A DNA stretch of 64,000 nucleotides from the NCBI GenBank assembly GCA_038330415.1, contig JBBQNZ010000003.1, forward strand, positions 1 through 64,000, read 5' to 3'. A program made the position numbers and the translations under genes. This document shows, one piece after another, positions 61,041 to 64,000 of this stretch. The stretch's first letter is position 1. Each line of letters opens with the position of its first letter. The stretch comes from Fodinibacter sp038330415. Lineage in GTDB: Bacteria > Actinomycetota > Actinomycetes > Actinomycetales > Dermatophilaceae. Under the pieces are notes generated by a model. It searched no databases and was not told the DNA's origin. It worked only from the letters and a program-made list of their open reading frames with translations.

Positions 61041-61429
61041 CCGGCTGGGGGCACCACCACGACCCCACGGGCGGTGGTCGCCACCACCGGTGGGTCGAGC
61101 AGGTCGGCGGCGGAGGCGCCGCGCTCGGGGGCGCCACGGCCGACGACGCGCACCTCGAACTCCATCTCGCGCGAACGGGATCCGACCCGCACGAGCCGGG
61201 CCTCGATCTCGATCACGTCACCGGCCCGGACCGGCGCGAGGAACTGTACCGAGGAGTACGACGCGAAGAGCCCCTCGTCACCGTCGGTGCGGATGCACAT
61301 CTCGGTGGCGACGTCGCCGAAGGCTGCCAGCGAGTAGGCCCCGTCGACGAGGTTGCCGGCGTAGTGGGCGTGGCTGTAGGGCACGTAGCGGCGGTGGACG
61401 ACGGTGGCACCGACCTCGGCACGGGTCAT
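61037..61429 (-). CDS. kal: 3-aminobutyryl-CoA ammonia lyase-like hotdog protein
   Basis: Protein of 130 aa, a single hotdog domain: YVPYSHAHYAGNLVDGAYSLAAFGDVATEMCIRTDGDEGLF, VQFLAPVRAGDVIEIEARLVRVG. Context (directly after kamDE with an ATGA overlap) identifies it as the ammonia lyase of the lysine fermentation route, which forms crotonyl-CoA from 3-aminobutyryl-CoA. Confidence 0.88.
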   Translation of the reverse strand: MTRAEVGATVVHRRYVPYSHAHYAGNLVDGAYSLAAFGDVATEMCIRTDGDEGLFASYSSVQFLAPVRAGDVIEIEARLVRVGSRSREMEFEVRVVGRGAPERGASAADLLDPPVVATTARGVVVVPPAG

Positions 61430-62268
61430 CGCTGCACTCTTCGGGGGTCGGGGTGGGTGCGGGACGCGACGAGCTGGTGCACCAGGTAGGACGCGACCTC
61501 GCCGGGCGTGGTGCCCCGGCCGAAGACCCGGTCGACCCCGAGCGAGCCGGCCGAGCCCTCCTCGAAGCGCGGCCCGCCGACGACCAACAGCGGCACGGAC
61601 CCCGCGGGGAAGGCCTCACGGAAGGCGGCCGACATGGCCGTGGTGTTGTGGATGTGGGCGTCCTTCTGGGTGACCACCTGCGAGACGAGCACGGCATCCG
61701 CGCGCACCTCGCGGGCGGTGTTGACCAGGTCGGGCACGAGCACCTGGGCTCCGAGGTTGACCACCGTCATCTCGCGGTAGTACTCCAGGCCCTTCTCGCC
61801 GGCGAACCCCTTGATGTTGAGGATGGCGTCGATGCCGACGGTGTGGGCGTCGGTGCCGATGCAGGCGCCGACGACGACGAGCTTGCGGCGCAGGCGCTTC
61901 TTGATCTCGGTGTTGATCTCCTTGGAGGTCAGCAACGGGAACTCCCGCTCGTGCACCTCGACCTCACGGACGTCGACGAGGTGGGTGACCGAGCCGTAGA
62001 CGACGAAGAAGGTGAAGTGCGGGCCCATCGCCTTCGCGTGCACGAGCAGGGCGGGCTCCATACCCATCTTCGCGGCGAGCTGCAGGGCAGCACCCTCGGC
62101 CCGCTTGTCGTGCGGGAGCGGGAGGGTGAACGAGACCTGCACCATGCCGTCGCCGGTGGTGTCGCCGAAGGGCCGCACGATCGGGCCCGGCTCGGCGAGG
62201 CTCTGGTCGCCCTCGACGGCATGCTCCATGCGGCGCTGCGCGTCGTGGGCGTCACGGCGGCGGGTCAT
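61426..62268 (-). CDS. kamE: lysine 5,6-aminomutase beta subunit
   Basis: Protein of 280 aa. The N-terminal dimerisation region has GDGMVQVSFTLPLPHDKRAEGAALQLAAKMG. The C-terminal cobalamin-binding Rossmann domain has the base-off motif DxHxxG in GTDAHTVGIDAI (near 150) and a late GGPRF region. It binds adenosylcobalamin and PLP with KamD. The ATG overlaps the kamD stop (ATGA). Confidence 0.93.
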   Translation of the reverse strand: MTRRRDAHDAQRRMEHAVEGDQSLAEPGPIVRPFGDTTGDGMVQVSFTLPLPHDKRAEGAALQLAAKMGMEPALLVHAKAMGPHFTFFVVYGSVTHLVDVREVEVHEREFPLLTSKEINTEIKKRLRRKLVVVGACIGTDAHTVGIDAILNIKGFAGEKGLEYYREMTVVNLGAQVLVPDLVNTAREVRADAVLVSQVVTQKDAHIHNTTAMSAAFREAFPAGSVPLLVVGGPRFEEGSAGSLGVDRVFGRGTTPGEVASYLVHQLVASRTHPDPRRVQR

Positions 62269-63872
62269 CGGGTGGCTCCTTCCTCGAGCAGGGTGGTCGC
62301 GGGGTTGTCGTAGTCGTCGGCCTTGACCGCGACGCCGTCGAGCCCCTTGCCCTTGGTGGGCGGGCGCTTCATCGAGCCGAAGGTGCCGTCGGCGATCGCC
62401 GCGAGCAGCGGCTGCGGGTGGGCGGTGCCGCGGGTCGTGGTGTCGCTGACGATCTCGTCGAGCAGGTCGACCGCCTCGCCGATCACCTGCCGTGCCCGGG
62501 TCTGGATCAGCCCGTCGTGCGGCGGGTGGAAGTCCTCGGTGAGACCGCCCGCGGCGTTGAGCACGTAGCGGACGTTCTGCAGGGCCAGGTCGCGGTCGGA
62601 CAGCCAGGGCGTGACGACGGCCTCGGTCATCATGCCGACGAGCAGGATGCCCTGGCCGGTCATGGCGCCCACGAGGTTGAAGAAGCCGTCGAGCAGGTAG
62701 CCACGGAAGACGTCGCCGGTCATGTGCTTGGTGGGCGGCATCCACTTCAGGGGCGCGTCGGGGAAGAGCTGGCGTGCGAGCAGGGCGTGGGCGAGCTCGA
62801 GACGGAAGCTGTCGGGGATCTCGGGGTTGATCTCGAAGGCGTGGCCCAGGCCCAGCTGCCAGTCCTCGAGGCCGGCCTCCTTGGCGAAGTACTCGTTGAG
62901 CAGCTGGCTCACGGTGACCGTGTGGGCGGCCTCCACGGCATCCGCGGTGGTGAGGTAGTTGTCCTCGCCGGTGTTGATGATGATGCCGGCGCGAGCGTGC
63001 ACCTGGCGGCTGAAGCGCTGGTCGACGAAGGTGCGCACCGGGTTGATGTCGCGGAAGAGGATGCCGTACATCGAGTCGTTGAGCATCATGTCGAGCCGCT
63101 CGAGGCCGGCCAGGGCCGCGATCTCGGGCATGCACAGGCCGCTGGCGTAGTTGGTGAGGCGCACGTAGCGGCCGAGCTCCCTGCTCGACTCGTCGAGGGC
63201 GGCGCGCATCAGGCGGAAGTTCTCCTGGGTGGCGTAGGTGCCGGCATAGCCCTCACGGGTCGCGCCCTCCGGCACGAAGTCGAGCAGGCTCTGGCCGGTG
63301 GAGCGGATGACGGCGATGACATCGGCGCCCTCGCGGGCCGCCTGCTGCGCCTGCGGGATGTCCTCGTAGATGTCGCCGGTGGCGACGATGAGGTAGATCC
63401 ACGGCTTCTGCTTCGGGTCGCCGTAGCGCTTGACCATGCGGTCGCGCGTGGCGCGCTGCCGGTCGATCTCGCGGATGCCGCGGGCGACCGCCGTGCGGGC
63501 GGCCTTGCGGCTCGCGGTGGCGTCCTTGCCCTCGGGGAGGCGGAAGGTGACGGCGCCGCTGGCGGACTTCTGCGCCAGGGTCAGCAGGTCGGGGGCGTCG
63601 CCGCGGCGCAGGGCGTCCCAGACCGGGGTCGTGACGCCGTGCTCCAGGCCCACGCCGTCGCGGACGGCGTCGACGAGGTGGTTGACCCAGGGGATGTTCT
63701 CGTGGTCGGCGCCGGACAGGCCGGCCAGCCGCAGGGTCGCCCGCTCGACGGACACCGTCGTGTGGCTGCGGGCGAGGTCGACGACCGGCTTGCCGGCCCG
63801 GCGGGCCAGGGTCCGGGCGCGGCGGACCGTCGCGGGGTCGAGGTCGAGGAGAGGGCGCGCACGTGAAGACAC
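62265..63872 (-). CDS. kamD: lysine 5,6-aminomutase alpha subunit
   Basis: Protein of 535 aa, slightly longer than the clostridial form (about 516). It carries the TIM-barrel segments KPWIYLIVATGDIYEDIPQAQQAAREGADVIAVIRSTGQSLLDFVPEG, then TNYASGLCMPEIAALAGLERLDMMLNDSMYGILFRDIN and LKWMPPTKHMTGDVFRG. It moves the 5- or 6-amino group of D-lysine or beta-lysine. The start is a GTG at 63872, exactly at the expected transcription start of a TAGATT promoter. It heads the six-gene chain. Confidence 0.93.
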   Translation of the reverse strand: MSSRARPLLDLDPATVRRARTLARRAGKPVVDLARSHTTVSVERATLRLAGLSGADHENIPWVNHLVDAVRDGVGLEHGVTTPVWDALRRGDAPDLLTLAQKSASGAVTFRLPEGKDATASRKAARTAVARGIREIDRQRATRDRMVKRYGDPKQKPWIYLIVATGDIYEDIPQAQQAAREGADVIAVIRSTGQSLLDFVPEGATREGYAGTYATQENFRLMRAALDESSRELGRYVRLTNYASGLCMPEIAALAGLERLDMMLNDSMYGILFRDINPVRTFVDQRFSRQVHARAGIIINTGEDNYLTTADAVEAAHTVTVSQLLNEYFAKEAGLEDWQLGLGHAFEINPEIPDSFRLELAHALLARQLFPDAPLKWMPPTKHMTGDVFRGYLLDGFFNLVGAMTGQGILLVGMMTEAVVTPWLSDRDLALQNVRYVLNAAGGLTEDFHPPHDGLIQTRARQVIGEAVDLLDEIVSDTTTRGTAHPQPLLAAIADGTFGSMKRPPTKGKGLDGVAVKADDYDNPATTLLEEGATR

Positions 63873-63878
63873 GGCGCC

Positions 63879-63884
63879 AATCTA
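63879..63884 (-). promoter_or_regulatory. extended -10 promoter of kamD, leaderless
   Basis: TGGTAGATT on the minus strand (TG-G-TAGATT) is followed by 6 nt and the GTG. The TAGATTGGC element is shared with the gcvP promoter. The predicted +1 is the G of the start codon. Confidence 0.65.
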
Positions 63885-63925
63885 CCAACCTTCGCGGGAG
63901 TATTTACGGCGCTGCCGGTCCAACA

Positions 63926-63940
63926 CGACAGGATCTGTCG
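63926..63940. promoter_or_regulatory. palindrome upstream of the kam operon
   Basis: CGACAG-GAT-CTGTCG is a perfect 6-bp inverted repeat centred about 60 bp upstream of the predicted kamD start site. It could be an activator or repressor site. Bases 63941-64000 show no further feature. Confidence 0.45.
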
Positions 63941-64000
63941 GAGGCCGGGCCGCTGCGGTGGAGCCTGCTTCTCGCCGAGGACCGGACGCAGCCCCAGCCG

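Overview
This window is a chromosomal segment of a high-GC actinobacterium. The evidence is uniformly GC-rich codon use, an RbpA gene, a mycothiol-type arsenate reductase, and the conserved block pgsA-like / DUF881 / small basic protein / DUF881 / gcvH / FHA / MerR / bifunctional nuclease / MerR / gcvP, which has the same gene order as Mycobacterium tuberculosis Rv1822-Rv1832. Gene content (lysine 5,6-aminomutase, an Lnt/Ppm pair, a PGM1-like peptide ligase) would suit Micrococcales, perhaps Intrasporangiaceae, but that placement is inference.

Layout. About 1-20 kb is an accessory zone. It holds an alpha/beta hydrolase and an HD protein transcribed divergently, a large STAND/LuxR regulator, a DHA2 exporter, a tightly overlapped four-gene membrane operon with a CPBP protease, a second MFS protein, two paralogous CPYC flavoproteins, an XRE-cupin regulator, a decayed MalT-type regulator, an ArsR/CDF metal pair, a BlaI/M56 pair, PAP2 and DedA membrane proteins, an IS256-family transposase remnant and arsC. 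About 20.7-34 kb is core-like: small actinobacterial proteins, a PGM1-like ATP-grasp ligase overlapping a GAP-family transporter, a MalY-type aminotransferase, and the syntenic block ending in gcvP, which has a glycine riboswitch. About 34-49 kb carries sbcCD, a glutamate-cysteine ligase homologue, scattered housekeeping genes, WYL and ArsR regulators, rlmC, and two decayed genes. At 49-52 kb two class III aminotransferases precede a sequence that matches the actinobacterial dif site, so the replication terminus probably lies at about 52.1 kb. About 52-58 kb holds envelope and secreted proteins and rbpA. At 58-64 kb six genes (kamD, kamE, kal, lnt, ppm, fxsA) form one overlapping minus-strand chain.

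How the parts fit together. Three near-identical dyads (CCCGGTC-N4-GACCGG type) lie between the hydrolase and HD genes and upstream of the DHA2 exporter, on either side of the STAND/LuxR gene, and suggest a small local regulon. Separate palindromes precede the XRE-cupin, ArsR, BlaI and WYL regulators. Many genes have a TANNNT -10 box placed 5-7 nt before the start codon, which implies leaderless mRNAs and fixes several start codons. All reading was by eye; no similarity search was run.
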